A DNA stretch of 64,000 bases from contig NZ_CP015520.1 of NCBI RefSeq assembly GCF_001647085.1, positions 806,001 through 870,000 of the forward strand, in the 5' to 3' direction. Positions 1 to 9,370 of the stretch are shown here, piece after piece. The notes under the pieces were generated by a model. It saw only the letters and a list, made by a program, of their open reading frames with translations. It was not told where the DNA came from and did no database searches. Positions within the stretch are counted from its first letter, which is position 1; each line of letters begins with the position of its first letter. The stretch comes from Thermococcus piezophilus. Its GTDB lineage: Archaea; Methanobacteriota_B; Thermococci; Thermococcales; Thermococcaceae. Made by a program: the position numbers and the translations under genes.

Positions 1-238
1 GAGCGGCTTCATCGATAAGGAAATCGATAGGGAGTATGAGATTATCAAGGCCATAGAAAGCGTGGAGAGCAAGCTAGATGGACTCGACACGAAGCTCATG
101 CAGCTCGTCTTTGAGAAGGAGAACGAGCTGAACTGGGGTGAGGGCTTCTACATCCTCAACATAGCGAGAACGCTGAGCAACATCTCGGACAAGGCGAAAG
201 ATGCTGCGGAAAGGATAAGGCTCATGATGAACAAGTGA
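1..238 (+). CDS. TIGR00153/DUF47 family protein (PhoU-like), C-terminal part
   Basis: The gene enters from the left edge and only its last 78 codons are present (frame starting at base 2, stop TGA at 236-238). The fragment is strongly helical and charged. It ends in an ILNIARTLSNISDKAKDAAER segment like the last helices of DUF47/TIGR00153 proteins, PhoU-related partners usually found next to low-affinity phosphate (Pit) transporters. The likely role is control of phosphate uptake at the membrane. The N-terminus and its neighbour lie outside the window, so the family call rests on the C-terminal helices alone. Confidence 0.6.
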   Translation, partial: SGFIDKEIDREYEIIKAIESVESKLDGLDTKLMQLVFEKENELNWGEGFYILNIARTLSNISDKAKDAAERIRLMMNK

Positions 239-289
239 GCCCCTTTTTCTTATCCGCGGCTCAGAAACGAAAGTAGGAAATCGAGAGAA

Positions 290-517
290 TCAGATGGCTA
301 TCATCGTCGAGGTCATCTGTATCTCGGACATTTTCCTTATTTTCTCAGTGATGAACTGGTCCAGATCCTTGAGCGTGTCGGTCTCAACCTTGACCACGAG
401 GTCGTACTCGCCGTAGACGACGTATGCCTCCTTGACCTCGGGCATGGCGAGAAGCTTCTCCATAACTTCCCTTTCCTTTCCAGCGGCCGTAACCATCAAA
501 ATAAAAGCCGTCACCAT
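290..517 (-). CDS. Stand-alone Lrp/AsnC ligand-binding (RAM) domain protein
   Basis: A protein of about 75 residues that is only the effector-binding alpha/beta (RAM) domain of Lrp/AsnC regulators, with no helix-turn-helix. Visible features are an opening strand VTAFILMVTAAGKE, the YVVYGEYDLVVKVET strand-turn typical of the ligand-binding loop, and a final strand ending TSTMIAI. Such stand-alone RAM proteins assemble as the ring oligomers of full Lrp proteins and are thought to sense amino acids or modify Lrp assemblies. An ATG 12 nt further upstream is in frame, but GGTGG sits correctly before the ATG at 517, so that start is chosen. It is divergent from the kinase-like gene at 570. The target is unknown. 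Confidence 0.8.
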   Translation of the reverse strand: MVTAFILMVTAAGKEREVMEKLLAMPEVKEAYVVYGEYDLVVKVETDTLKDLDQFITEKIRKMSEIQMTSTMIAI

Positions 518-569
518 GTGAACCACCAAAAGTATTTTATCGGCGGAGTATTTAAGTTTATCGAGGCCT

Positions 570-1217
570 ATGTTCGACCACCTGATAAGTGAAGTCTGGT
601 TAAAGCGCTTTTACTCTTTCCTGAAAGGGCGTGGATACACCGAAATTCGCTCCTTTGCCAAGGGGACGACGAGCCTTATTTTCAGGGCCGGTTTAGGGGA
701 AAAAATCTTTATAGTTAAGCTCCAGCGTCCGGATTCGCCGAGGATGAACTTCAAGAGGGAGGCAGAAATCATCAAGATACTCGAGCCATACGAGGTAACG
801 CCCCGGCTTGTGGACTACGGAACCTTTGAGGGCCTCGAATATCTCATCCGCGAGTTCGCGAAGGGTGAGATAATCTTCTACGCCGACGTTGAAAAGCGCC
901 ATCTCTTCGAGATAGCCCATAAAACGGCCCTCCTTGATAGGCTCGGCATAGACCACGGGCAGATACAGGGCGGAAGGCACATAATAGTTGGGGAGCGCGT
1001 CTGGCTCATAGACTTCGAGAAGGCCGGCTTCAGGAAGCCCAAGAACCTCACCTCGGCGATGGCCATGCTGTTTCTGAGCGACAATTACATATCGAGAAGG
1101 ATAAGGGGGAAGTTTGGGATCGACGGGGTTTTTCTTGACGGGCTGAGGGAAGAATTGAGGAGATATAAGAAAACGGGCGAGCTTTCAGGCGTTTTTAGGC
1201 TTCTTTCCTGCCTTTAG
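570..1217 (+). CDS. Predicted archaeal Ser/Thr protein kinase (COG2112 type)
   Basis: A 215-residue protein that looks like a minimal RIO/Bud32-like kinase. The N-terminal lobe has an FAKGTTSLIFRAG glycine loop and an IVKLQRP lysine strand. The catalytic loop is reduced to DHGQIQGGRHIIV (about residues 128-140). IDFEKAG (about 149-155) replaces the DFG metal-binding motif. This combination is characteristic of COG2112, a family conserved in archaea whose substrates are unknown. The start lies just after a TTTAAG promoter-like box, so the transcript is probably leaderless. The 3' end overlaps the convergent membrane-protein gene by 33 nt. Confidence 0.75.
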   Translation: MFDHLISEVWLKRFYSFLKGRGYTEIRSFAKGTTSLIFRAGLGEKIFIVKLQRPDSPRMNFKREAEIIKILEPYEVTPRLVDYGTFEGLEYLIREFAKGEIIFYADVEKRHLFEIAHKTALLDRLGIDHGQIQGGRHIIVGERVWLIDFEKAGFRKPKNLTSAMAMLFLSDNYISRRIRGKFGIDGVFLDGLREELRRYKKTGELSGVFRLLSCL

Positions 1218-1511
1218 CCTGTCAATGTAAAGGGCTAATATCGGAACGAGAACCGCCATCGCTATGAGTCCCACTCTTGGGTCCCAGATGTAGTTGGAGA
1301 CGAGTATAACGACGACCGCTATGGCTATCATGAGGAAGAAATCCCTGTCGAAGAGCCTCGACTTCGCCAGTATATTCTGTTCTCTGGCTACGTAGGCCAG
1401 GTAGAGCGGTATCCCTATTGCAGCGAGGACCACTCCAAGATACGTCCTGAAGGCCAGTGATACGGCGAGTCCCGCTATGAGAATTATTCCAACGGCGTAC
1501 TCATCTTTCAT
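1185..1511 (-). CDS. Small four-helix membrane protein, unknown function
   Basis: A 108-residue protein with about four hydrophobic segments (about 7-25, 27-42, 57-75 and 79-95) and a lysine-rich tail, AGKKPKNA. Positive charges follow helix 4, which suggests a cytoplasmic C-terminus. I recognise no family. A GGTGGAAAC ribosome site precedes the ATG at 1511. Its 3' end overlaps the last 33 nt of the convergent kinase-like gene. The residues look like a real Thermococcales membrane protein rather than a shadow frame. Confidence 0.65.
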   Translation of the reverse strand: MKDEYAVGIILIAGLAVSLAFRTYLGVVLAAIGIPLYLAYVAREQNILAKSRLFDRDFFLMIAIAVVVILVSNYIWDPRVGLIAMAVLVPILALYIDRLKAGKKPKNA

Positions 1512-1579
1512 GTTTCCACCTGTCCACTGGGTTAGGCTTATATACTTTTAAGGCTCTCTACTAAATTGGTGATACCGTT

Positions 1580-3451
1580 ATGAGCAGCATCGAATGGAAC
1601 GAAAGGACCTTTTCTAGGTTTGCTTACCTGGGCGACCCCCAGATCAAGGGAGATAGGATCGCCTACGTTCTGACCAAGGCCAACATGAAGGACAACAGGT
1701 ACGAGAATACTGTGGTGGTTGAGGACATCGAAACTGGAACAAGGCGCTTCATCGAGAACGCTTCCATGCCTCGCTTTTCTCCGGATGGCAGGAAGCTCGC
1801 CTTCATGAGGCCCAACGGGGAGAAGAGGACTTCCGAGATATGGGTCGCCGACGTTGAAATGCTTAGCGCCAAGAAGGTTCTGGAGGCTAAAAACGTCCGC
1901 TTCATCCAGTGGAACGACGATTCCCGGCGTTTCCTTGTTGTAGGCTTCAAGCGCAGGGACGATGAGGACTTCATCTTCGAGGACGATGTCCCTGTGTGGT
2001 TCGACAACATGGGCTTCTTCGACGGTGAGACGACCACCTTTTGGATTCTCGACACCGAGAGCGAGGAGATACTCGAGGAGTTTGAGAAGCCGCGCTTCAG
2101 TTCGGGTATCTGGCACGGCAACGCCATAGTCGTTAACGTTCCTCACCGCGAGGAGGGCAAGCCCGCCTTCTTCAAGTTCACCGATATTTACCTCTGGCGC
2201 GATGGAGATGAGGAGAAACTCTTCGAGAAGGTTTCCTTCCAGGCGGTTGATTCCGACGGCAAAACCATCCTCCTTCGCGGCAAGCCCGAGAAGAAAAAGC
2301 TCAGCGAGCACGACTTACTCTACCTCTACGACAGCGAGCTGAAGGCTATAAATGAACACCTCGGCAAGAATACAGGCCAGGCTAGGCTTGACGATGGCAG
2401 AGTCTACTTCACCCTCTACGAGGCTGGTAGTATCAACCTCTACCTGTGGGATGGTGATGTTGAGCGGATAACCGTTGGCGAGCACTGGGTCATGGGCTTC
2501 GACGTCGACGGTGGAAAGGTTGCGATGCTCATCGAGACTGCAACGCGCTTGAGGGAGCTCTACCTCTACGACGGCGAACTTAAGCAGCTCACAGACTACA
2601 ACGGGCCGCTCTTTGAGAGGCTCAGGACCTTTGAGCCGAGGCACTTCAGGTTTAAGTCCCTCGACCTCGAGATAGACGGCTGGTACATCAGGCCAGAGCT
2701 GAATGAGGACGAGAAGGCCCCGGTCATAGTCTTCGTCCACGGCGGGCCGAAGGGAATGTACGGCCACTACTTCAAGTACGAGATGCAACTGATGGCGAGT
2801 AAGGGCTACTACATTGTCTTTGTCAATCCGAGGGGAAGTAATGGCTATGACGAGGACTTTGCGCTGCGCGTCCTTGAAAGGACTGGCTTAGAAGACTTTC
2901 AGGATATACTCAACGGGGTGAAGAAGTTCTTCGAGCTCGAGCCAACCGCTGACAGGGAGCGTGTTGGAATAACGGGCATCAGCTACGGCGGATTCATGAC
3001 CAACTGGGCGCTGACTCAGAGCGACCTCTTCAAGGCCGGGATAAGTGAGAACGGCATAAGCTACTGGCTGACGAGCTACGCCTTCTCCGATATAGGTCTC
3101 TGGTTCGACAAGGAGGTAATCGGGGACGACCCGCTGAACAACGAGAACTACAGAAAGCTCAGCCCGCTCTTCTACGTCGAGAACGTTAAGGCACCGATAC
3201 TGCTCATCCATTCGCTGGAGGACTACCGCTGTCCGCTCGACCAGAGCGTCATGTTCTACCACGCCCTCAAGGACCTCAGCAAGGAGGCTTACATAGCGAT
3301 ATTCAAGCGCGGTGCTCACGGCCACAGCATAAGGGGTTCTCCAAAGCACAGGGCCAAGCGCTACAAGCTCTTCGTGGAGTTCTTCGAGAGGAAGCTCAAG
3401 AAGTACGAGGAAGGTTTCGATGTGGAGAAGATTCTGAAGGGCTTAGAGTGA
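1580..3451 (+). CDS. S9-family serine peptidase (acylaminoacyl-peptidase / prolyl oligopeptidase type)
   Basis: A cytosolic 623-residue enzyme with an N-terminal beta-propeller (about 1-350, with WD/TolB-like strands such as MPRFSPDGRKLAFMR) and a C-terminal alpha/beta-hydrolase domain. The nucleophile elbow is GISYGGF with Ser at about 468. The acid is in HSLEDYRC (Asp about 548) and the base in RGAHGHS (His about 580). An oxyanion-hole HGGP lies at about 384. Length and motif spacing match the acylaminoacyl-peptidases of Pyrococcus and Aeropyrum, which remove N-acyl amino acids or cut short peptides admitted by the propeller. It is monocistronic, with GGTGATA before the ATG. Whether the substrate is acyl-peptides or general oligopeptides cannot be told from sequence. 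Confidence 0.92.
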   Translation: MSSIEWNERTFSRFAYLGDPQIKGDRIAYVLTKANMKDNRYENTVVVEDIETGTRRFIENASMPRFSPDGRKLAFMRPNGEKRTSEIWVADVEMLSAKKVLEAKNVRFIQWNDDSRRFLVVGFKRRDDEDFIFEDDVPVWFDNMGFFDGETTTFWILDTESEEILEEFEKPRFSSGIWHGNAIVVNVPHREEGKPAFFKFTDIYLWRDGDEEKLFEKVSFQAVDSDGKTILLRGKPEKKKLSEHDLLYLYDSELKAINEHLGKNTGQARLDDGRVYFTLYEAGSINLYLWDGDVERITVGEHWVMGFDVDGGKVAMLIETATRLRELYLYDGELKQLTDYNGPLFERLRTFEPRHFRFKSLDLEIDGWYIRPELNEDEKAPVIVFVHGGPKGMYGHYFKYEMQLMASKGYYIVFVNPRGSNGYDEDFALRVLERTGLEDFQDILNGVKKFFELEPTADRERVGITGISYGGFMTNWALTQSDLFKAGISENGISYWLTSYAFSDIGLWFDKEVIGDDPLNNENYRKLSPLFYVENVKAPILLIHSLEDYRCPLDQSVMFYHALKDLSKEAYIAIFKRGAHGHSIRGSPKHRAKRYKLFVEFFERKLKKYEEGFDVEKILKGLE

Positions 3452-3652
3452 AGTCTTGGTATTTTTATCTTTGTCTCATTGGTCCTGAATTCAACTCGGA
3501 ACTTATTGGCGTTCGGATTTTTTGAGAAGTCCCTTACATTTTATGTTCCTCTTTATCCATACCTGCCCATTTCTGTATTTCTTTGACACGAAACTGTTAA
3601 AAATTCACGCGTTGTAGTACATTGCTACGTTAAATAAACCGGAGGTCTGGGT

Positions 3653-6628
3653 ATGGCTGGAATTGAAAGTGAGAAGAGACTTTATTATCATGGTCTGAAG
3701 GAGCAAAAGAAGCTGGACGTCTCTCGACTTAAATACCTGTCGCTGTTGATTTCGATTATTGGCGTTGCGGTTCTTTTAGTGGCTGCTCAAACAGCCCAGG
3801 CACCGCTAATAAAGGTGAATGATGTCTACGGAAGCTACTTGATGAACTACGCCGTCGTGAGGATAAACGGAACCGTCGTCAGTGTTCCCTACGTCTCTGA
3901 TAGTGGGGGGAGAATATCCATAACGTTCACCGTAGATGATGGGACTGGGCAAATAGACGTCAGGGTTTATTCTCCTTTGGCGGAGGAGATGATAGCCAAA
4001 AACCTCGTGCCGTTCCCCGGGGACAACGTAACTGCTGAAGTTCAGCTCAGGGTAAGGGAGACCTACACCTACGCGATTCTCCAGTACCTTGACGGCCTGG
4101 AGTTCGTCTCGAAGGTTTACTCAGATAGTCCTGAAAAAGTCAGTTCCCTCACCCCGGAGATGGCCAATCTCTACGTCGCCGTCGAGGGAATCGTCACACA
4201 GGTTTCAAACGTCAGCTCTGGACTTCTGCTTACCGTTGATACTGGCGAGTCCGAGGTTGCAGTCCTCGTGCCGCGAGTTCTCCTTGTGGAGAACAACGTC
4301 ACACTCAAAACGGGTGACACCGTCTATGCTCCAGGAATCGTCTACCTCTACAAGGGTTCTTCTCCGGAAATAGTCGTAAGGGACATTGACAAGTTCCACA
4401 TTACGCCCATAGAGGAGGCTCCCGAGGTTCCGCTTGCTGAAGCGTCAAACTACATCGGAATGGTTCTCAGCGTTAAGGGTGAGCTTGCCGGAATCTCCTA
4501 TGAGAGCGGCAGATACGTTCTGACCCTCACGGATGGAACCAATTACTTCGATGCACTCCTTCCGAGGGATGTGTTGGCGAAGCTTGATCCGTTTGAGGTT
4601 GGCACTGAAAGCGTCGTTAAGGTTGCTGGAAGGATAGGGGATGATGGCAGGCTGGTCGGTGCCTACGTCGAGGTCATCGAGCCCAATGCTCCGAAAGTTA
4701 TCCCAATAGGGGCTCTGACTGAGGATATGAGGGGCCAGATAGTGATCGTCAGGGGTAACATCGAGGAGATAGCCACCATCGGCTCGAACCTCAATCTCTA
4801 CATAGACGATGGAACCGGAAAGCTGGTAGTCTTCATACCTTCAGCGAGCGTTGCCGAGTTTTCCAACATGACGAAGGACAACCTCCAGACCGGCCTTGGC
4901 GTTGAGGTTGCCGGCTACCTCGACCAGTACCGCAATGAGCTCGAAGTTGTTGTTTACACCGGAAACGGGGTACATGCCCTTGGAAGGCCTCTGGAGGAAT
5001 CGGAGATCGAACTCCCGCAGGTCACCGCGGATGAGCTGGACAGCTATGTTGGCTCTCTCGTAGACTTCACAGGCTCGCTCGAGGGCATCACCTACGAGAA
5101 CTACACCTACTACCTCAAGATTGATGGTGTAACTGTCTCAATTCCGAAAGAAGAACTCATGAACCTCAACCCGTTGGAGGTGGGAACAGGCAGTGAGGTT
5201 AAGGTCATGGGACTCGTTGTTAGCGCTACCGAGGTGAGGGGCAAGGACTTGACAATCGTGAAGCCAGTGGAGCCAACACCGATGTCTCCATCGGAGATAA
5301 CCCTTGAGATGAGAGGCCAGCTCGTGCTCGTGATCGGCAAGGTGACCGATGTCGCCAACCTCAGCGGCAACCTCAAGATAGTCGTCGGCGACTTGCCGGT
5401 CTTCGTGCCGCGCTCCACTGCGAACGAGCTTTCCTACGTCCCAGAGGTCGGCGACGTAGTTAAGGTCGGTGGCTACGTCGAGGAGTACAGAGGAGAGCCA
5501 GAGGTGGTTGTCTTCACTCCGAATGCCGTTGTGAAAGCCGAACTCGGCGGAGAGGCCCAGTTTGTCACGGTCTCGGACCTTAAGACTGCACAGGGGCTGG
5601 TCTGGCTCGTGGTGAAGTGGGACACTTTGGCCTACGAGAAGCCGAACTACATCATGAGCATCAGAGACGAAACCGGAAAGGCCTCCCTCGTGGTTAATAG
5701 AACATTACTTCCCAATCCTCTAGAGGCGGGAACAGGTAGTGAACTGAAGGTCACCGTTGATCCCACGACAATGGATATAACCACCCTAGAAGTCGTGAAG
5801 GCCGTTCCCGCGGAGCTTATTAGTACCGGTTCAGTGAGCCTGGGCCTCTCTGGAAAGACCGTTGCCGTCAACGGTACAGTAATATCGGTAGTCCAGCTCG
5901 GCACAGGCCTTAAGATGATGGTCGATGACGGAAGCGGAGAGGTGGCGGTGTTCATACCCTCTACTGCTGGAAGCGTCGAAGTTAGGAAGGGGAACAAAGT
6001 CATAATTGCGGGCTACGTTGAGGAGTACAACGGAGAGCCCGAGATAGTGGTATACACCGCCGATGCGATCCGCGTGGCTGAATCATCCCAAGGAGAAATT
6101 CAAACCGTTACCTTATCTGAGCTCGAGGGGGCCAGTGGCCTTGTCAACCTGACGGTCACGTGGGATGCCCTTGCCTACAAGGGGCCCGAGTACATCATGA
6201 ACGTCAGCGACGATACGGGAAGTGCCTCCATCCTTGTAAGCAAGGACCTCCTCCCCAACCCCTTTGATGCCGGAACTGGGAGCGTCCTTGAGCTTACCTA
6301 CGACACGGACAGCGGAATGGTGGTTTCACTCAAAGTTATCAGGGCAGAGCCTTCCCCCGAGGTTAAAACCGGAGACGTGAGCGCGGACATCATGGGCAGG
6401 ACGGTGATCGTCAGTGGAACTATCGTTGACCTCTATGAAGGAAGTACCTTCTTCAAGCTCACCATTGATGACGGTAGCGGCGAGCTCGTTATCTTCATAC
6501 CGAAGAGCGCCGCGGGCGATAAGACGTTCAGTAAGGACCAGGTTGTCAGGATAGCAGGCTACGTTACCGAGTACAAGGGTACTATAGAGGTCGTCCCCTA
6601 CATGAGGGACGCAATAATCGTCGAGTGA
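3653..6628 (+). CDS. Large membrane-anchored protein with tandem OB-fold domains
   Basis: A 991-residue protein with a short basic cytoplasmic head, one hydrophobic segment at about 28-47 (LSLLISIIGVAVLLVAAQ), and then a long extracellular region. That region consists of at least eight OB-fold (tRNA-anticodon/nucleic-acid-binding) repeats. Each contains a strand like VxGTIxxV, a DDGTGxLxVFIP loop and a GYVEEYxGEPEVVVYT strand. The repeats are recognisable but diverged, and linkers recur every 100-130 residues. It is the first gene of a tight three-gene operon with a TctA-like membrane protein (11 nt downstream) and a DUF457 protein that carries the same OB-type segment. OB repeats suggest binding of nucleic acid or another extended polymer at the cell surface. 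The ligand is inference. Confidence 0.75.
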   Translation: MAGIESEKRLYYHGLKEQKKLDVSRLKYLSLLISIIGVAVLLVAAQTAQAPLIKVNDVYGSYLMNYAVVRINGTVVSVPYVSDSGGRISITFTVDDGTGQIDVRVYSPLAEEMIAKNLVPFPGDNVTAEVQLRVRETYTYAILQYLDGLEFVSKVYSDSPEKVSSLTPEMANLYVAVEGIVTQVSNVSSGLLLTVDTGESEVAVLVPRVLLVENNVTLKTGDTVYAPGIVYLYKGSSPEIVVRDIDKFHITPIEEAPEVPLAEASNYIGMVLSVKGELAGISYESGRYVLTLTDGTNYFDALLPRDVLAKLDPFEVGTESVVKVAGRIGDDGRLVGAYVEVIEPNAPKVIPIGALTEDMRGQIVIVRGNIEEIATIGSNLNLYIDDGTGKLVVFIPSASVAEFSNMTKDNLQTGLGVEVAGYLDQYRNELEVVVYTGNGVHALGRPLEESEIELPQVTADELDSYVGSLVDFTGSLEGITYENYTYYLKIDGVTVSIPKEELMNLNPLEVGTGSEVKVMGLVVSATEVRGKDLTIVKPVEPTPMSPSEITLEMRGQLVLVIGKVTDVANLSGNLKIVVGDLPVFVPRSTANELSYVPEVGDVVKVGGYVEEYRGEPEVVVFTPNAVVKAELGGEAQFVTVSDLKTAQGLVWLVVKWDTLAYEKPNYIMSIRDETGKASLVVNRTLLPNPLEAGTGSELKVTVDPTTMDITTLEVVKAVPAELISTGSVSLGLSGKTVAVNGTVISVVQLGTGLKMMVDDGSGEVAVFIPSTAGSVEVRKGNKVIIAGYVEEYNGEPEIVVYTADAIRVAESSQGEIQTVTLSELEGASGLVNLTVTWDALAYKGPEYIMNVSDDTGSASILVSKDLLPNPFDAGTGSVLELTYDTDSGMVVSLKVIRAEPSPEVKTGDVSADIMGRTVIVSGTIVDLYEGSTFFKLTIDDGSGELVIFIPKSAAGDKTFSKDQVVRIAGYVTEYKGTIEVVPYMRDAIIVE

Positions 6629-6638
6629 GGTGATGACC

Positions 6639-7961
6639 ATGCTCCCCCTCTTGGATATTTTAATTTGGTCGCTGGCCGGAGTGCTCTTCGGCTCGCTTAT
6701 ATCATGGATTCCGGGATTCCATATCTTCAACATCATGGCCCTGCTCGTGGCAGTCTTCGGGGTCGGCGAGCTCATGCCAGTCCAGGCCTTTCCATTCTTT
6801 GCTATAGGGGCCATAGTAGCTTACGCCTACGTCAGTGCAATATCGAGCGTCTACTTCAGCGTTGCTGACGAAAGCGCCGTCTTTCTGCTCTTCCCCACGC
6901 AGAGGTACCTCCTCCTTGGCAGAGGACATGAGGCGGTACTGCTGTACCTCATCGGCGCGGTTGCTGGAACGCTTATACTGGTCATAGGCGCCCTCTTCAT
7001 CTTCCCGAAGGTACTTCCGCCGATATACCAGGCGACCAGTCCGTACATCACCTACTTCCTCACCGCCATAGTTCTTTTCATGTTCATGAGCGAGTGGCCC
7101 AAGGAAGGTGACAGGGGCAAGACGCCGTTCCAGAGGCTCTGGATGGCTTGGAGGCAGATACTGGGTGGATTACTCGTCTTCTTACTCTCTGGAATCCTTG
7201 GCTTCATCGTCATGAACACCAACCTCCTACCGACAACGAGCGCCTACACGAGGCTTACGCCCATGTTCATAGGCTTCTTTGGGATGTCTTGGGTGCTGCT
7301 GAACATACTCTCCAATCCACCCATGCTGGAACAGGTGCCGGACGATAGAATTGAGAGCAGTCCCTACAACATCGCTAAGGCCAGTTTTGGCGGTGCTCTT
7401 GGAGGAACAATAGCTGCCGTTTACCCGATAATCACTGGAGGTATGGGAGCGCTCATAGCGGGTCACATGACGAGCCAGCGCGGGGACGATGCCTTCATAA
7501 TCAGTCAAGGAGTTAACAGGGTCATCTACTACGTCGGGGCCTTTACACTGCTCTTCCTGCCCAACCTCAGGCTCACGAGGGGAGCGGCGGCATGGCTCGT
7601 TAGCTCGATATACACTCCGAAGAGCTACGCTGAATACTTGGCGGCCGTAGGCGTTATCCTCCTGAGCGCGGGAATAAGCTTCGTTTTCACCTACTACATC
7701 TCCAAGTTCCTTGCGAGGAGCTTCAACATCGTCCATATTAGGAAGCTCTCTTACTTCGTAGCAATAACGCTGGTTATCATCTCATACGTCCTCACCGGAC
7801 CGATGGGGATAGTGGTGCTCCTCGTCTCAACGGCAATAGGCATGATGGCGGCGGCCTTCAACACCAGAAGGAGTTACTGCCTCGGAGGCCTTATTCTTCC
7901 GGTGCTCATAAGTATGACGGGACACACGGGCGAAGTTATGCACCTGCTTGGTCTGGGGTGA
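6639..7961 (+). CDS. TctA-like multi-spanning membrane protein
   Basis: A polytopic protein of about 440 residues with around 11 hydrophobic segments. It opens with the TctA signature-like sequence GVLFGSLISWIPGFHIFN and carries two glycine-rich re-entrant-looking loops (GGALGGTIAAVYPIITGGMGA and the C-terminal GGLILPVLISM). It resembles the archaeal branch of the tripartite tricarboxylate transporter permease family (COG1784), but no TctB or TctC binding protein is nearby, so the transported substrate is unknown. Three in-frame starts exist (GTG 6630, ATG 6633, ATG 6639). GAGGTGAT precedes the last, which is chosen. Its stop is followed 6 nt later by the DUF457 gene, so the two are co-expressed. 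Confidence 0.8.
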   Translation: MLPLLDILIWSLAGVLFGSLISWIPGFHIFNIMALLVAVFGVGELMPVQAFPFFAIGAIVAYAYVSAISSVYFSVADESAVFLLFPTQRYLLLGRGHEAVLLYLIGAVAGTLILVIGALFIFPKVLPPIYQATSPYITYFLTAIVLFMFMSEWPKEGDRGKTPFQRLWMAWRQILGGLLVFLLSGILGFIVMNTNLLPTTSAYTRLTPMFIGFFGMSWVLLNILSNPPMLEQVPDDRIESSPYNIAKASFGGALGGTIAAVYPIITGGMGALIAGHMTSQRGDDAFIISQGVNRVIYYVGAFTLLFLPNLRLTRGAAAWLVSSIYTPKSYAEYLAAVGVILLSAGISFVFTYYISKFLARSFNIVHIRKLSYFVAITLVIISYVLTGPMGIVVLLVSTAIGMMAAAFNTRRSYCLGGLILPVLISMTGHTGEVMHLLGLG

Positions 7962-7967
7962 TGTAAA

Positions 7968-9365
7968 ATGAGGGGCTTCACTCACTACATATCCGGTCTG
8001 GCGGCGGCGACCTTCTTCCCTGCTCTGGTCGCGGACTTGCGGATGGGCATCCTCATTCCAGTCATAGCTGCAGCTGCGGCATATTTCCCCGACTTCGTCG
8101 ACTTTAAATTCGGCAAGTTCTTCAGCAGGAGGGACTACGAAATAGATCCGGCTCCATGGGACGACAAGAAGCACTACGCACCAAAACTCGTTAAGGTTGC
8201 TGAACTGAATGAGAAAAACCGCTACCAGTTCTTTGCAGTTCAGGGCAAGGTCAGCGAAATAGTCGAGAGGGGCGAGGATACGCTGGTCTTTAAGATGATT
8301 GATGAGAACGGAAACGTCAAAACAGTCGAGAAGCCATACAAGAGCATAATCTTCAAGCTTACAGATGAGACCGGCACCATAACGGTAGAGGCCTTCGGGG
8401 AAGACTACGATTTCTTTGAAGAGGAGTTCGGTGAGATAGCCTTTGGGAAGGAGATGCTGGTCTTTGGCTATGTCGACGTTGATGATGACGGAATAAAGCT
8501 TGTTGTCTCCGACGCTCCCCACCCACAGGGCATAGCCGAGACCATAGCCAAGGCCATAGAGGAAGCCTACGAGAAAGGTGAAACTATAGTCAAGATACAC
8601 AACATTCGCCTGCCCGGAGATGTCTACAGGCGGTTCTTCATACACCTCGACCCGCCGAAGAGGGAAGTCCGCGTTGAGATGGGCCCGATTGTAACTCCTG
8701 GCGGTGTTGCCATAGGCGGTGAAGTTCCAGATTATAGGCGCGTAGGGATAGCGAAGGTCAGTGTCCCCTTCATCAAGACATATCCCAAGCCTACCCGTGT
8801 TGATTCCTTCTCGGGCCCGGAGATAGCCTTCAGAAAGGCGGAGTTTAAGGGCAAGACCGTAGTCAAGGATCGCTTCCTGCCATGGCACCACGGCTTCAGC
8901 CACTCCCTCACGATGGGCATAATAATCGGTATCGTCGTCTTTGCCTTCTTCAAGCTCATCGGCTACGCCCACGCGACCGAGCTTGCCCTCGCGGCGATGA
9001 TAGGCCAGTGGCTCCACGTCTTCGAGGATCAGCTTGGCTTCATGGGCAGCAACCTGCTCCCGCCGATAACCAAGGACGTCATCCCTGGCTTCAAGCTCGG
9101 TGAGAGCGGAAGTGGTCTGACCAACTTTTCCACAGCCTGGCTCATGATAGCCTTCATGATATGGAACTTCAACCGCTTCACAGACCCGAGACCGATTCCA
9201 ATAGCCGACTGGAAGCTGCTGCTACTCTTAGCATGGCCATCGATAATAGGATTTGCCATAGCGATAGTCAAGAGCTTCAGGCTGAGGAAGGAGATATCCC
9301 AGCTAATGGACTACTACACCAACTTGGAGGCCTTCGAGGAGATGGAAGAGGTTGGGGGCATCTGA
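7968..9365 (+). CDS. DUF457/YdjM-type membrane metal-dependent hydrolase with an OB-like insert
   Basis: A 465-residue protein. Its N-terminus (MRGFTHYISGL, then AAYFPDFVD) and distant HHGFSHSL, WLHVFEDQ and GSGLTNF motifs are those of the DUF457/YdjM (LexA-regulated membrane hydrolase) family, whose His/Asp residues bind metal. Between the first and second metal motifs lies an insert of roughly 230 residues. It contains an OB-like segment (FKLTDETGTITVEAFGED) and a VKIHNIRLPGDVYRRF segment not usual for the short bacterial members. Several membrane helices follow. The OB-like insert echoes the OB repeats of the first gene of this operon, suggesting the three proteins act on one ligand at the membrane. 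The true reaction is unknown. Confidence 0.75.
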   Translation: MRGFTHYISGLAAATFFPALVADLRMGILIPVIAAAAAYFPDFVDFKFGKFFSRRDYEIDPAPWDDKKHYAPKLVKVAELNEKNRYQFFAVQGKVSEIVERGEDTLVFKMIDENGNVKTVEKPYKSIIFKLTDETGTITVEAFGEDYDFFEEEFGEIAFGKEMLVFGYVDVDDDGIKLVVSDAPHPQGIAETIAKAIEEAYEKGETIVKIHNIRLPGDVYRRFFIHLDPPKREVRVEMGPIVTPGGVAIGGEVPDYRRVGIAKVSVPFIKTYPKPTRVDSFSGPEIAFRKAEFKGKTVVKDRFLPWHHGFSHSLTMGIIIGIVVFAFFKLIGYAHATELALAAMIGQWLHVFEDQLGFMGSNLLPPITKDVIPGFKLGESGSGLTNFSTAWLMIAFMIWNFNRFTDPRPIPIADWKLLLLLAWPSIIGFAIAIVKSFRLRKEISQLMDYYTNLEAFEEMEEVGGI

Positions 9366-9370
9366 GATTT

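Noticed and set aside
1538-2311. Long minus-strand frame opposite the S9 peptidase gene
   Set aside because: It mirrors codon structure of the real gene, has no ribosome site, and its Val/Leu-rich composition is typical of an antisense shadow.
7827-9017. 396-codon minus-strand frame across the TctA-like and DUF457 genes
   Set aside because: Antisense to two convincing genes with clear family motifs. No coherent protein features.
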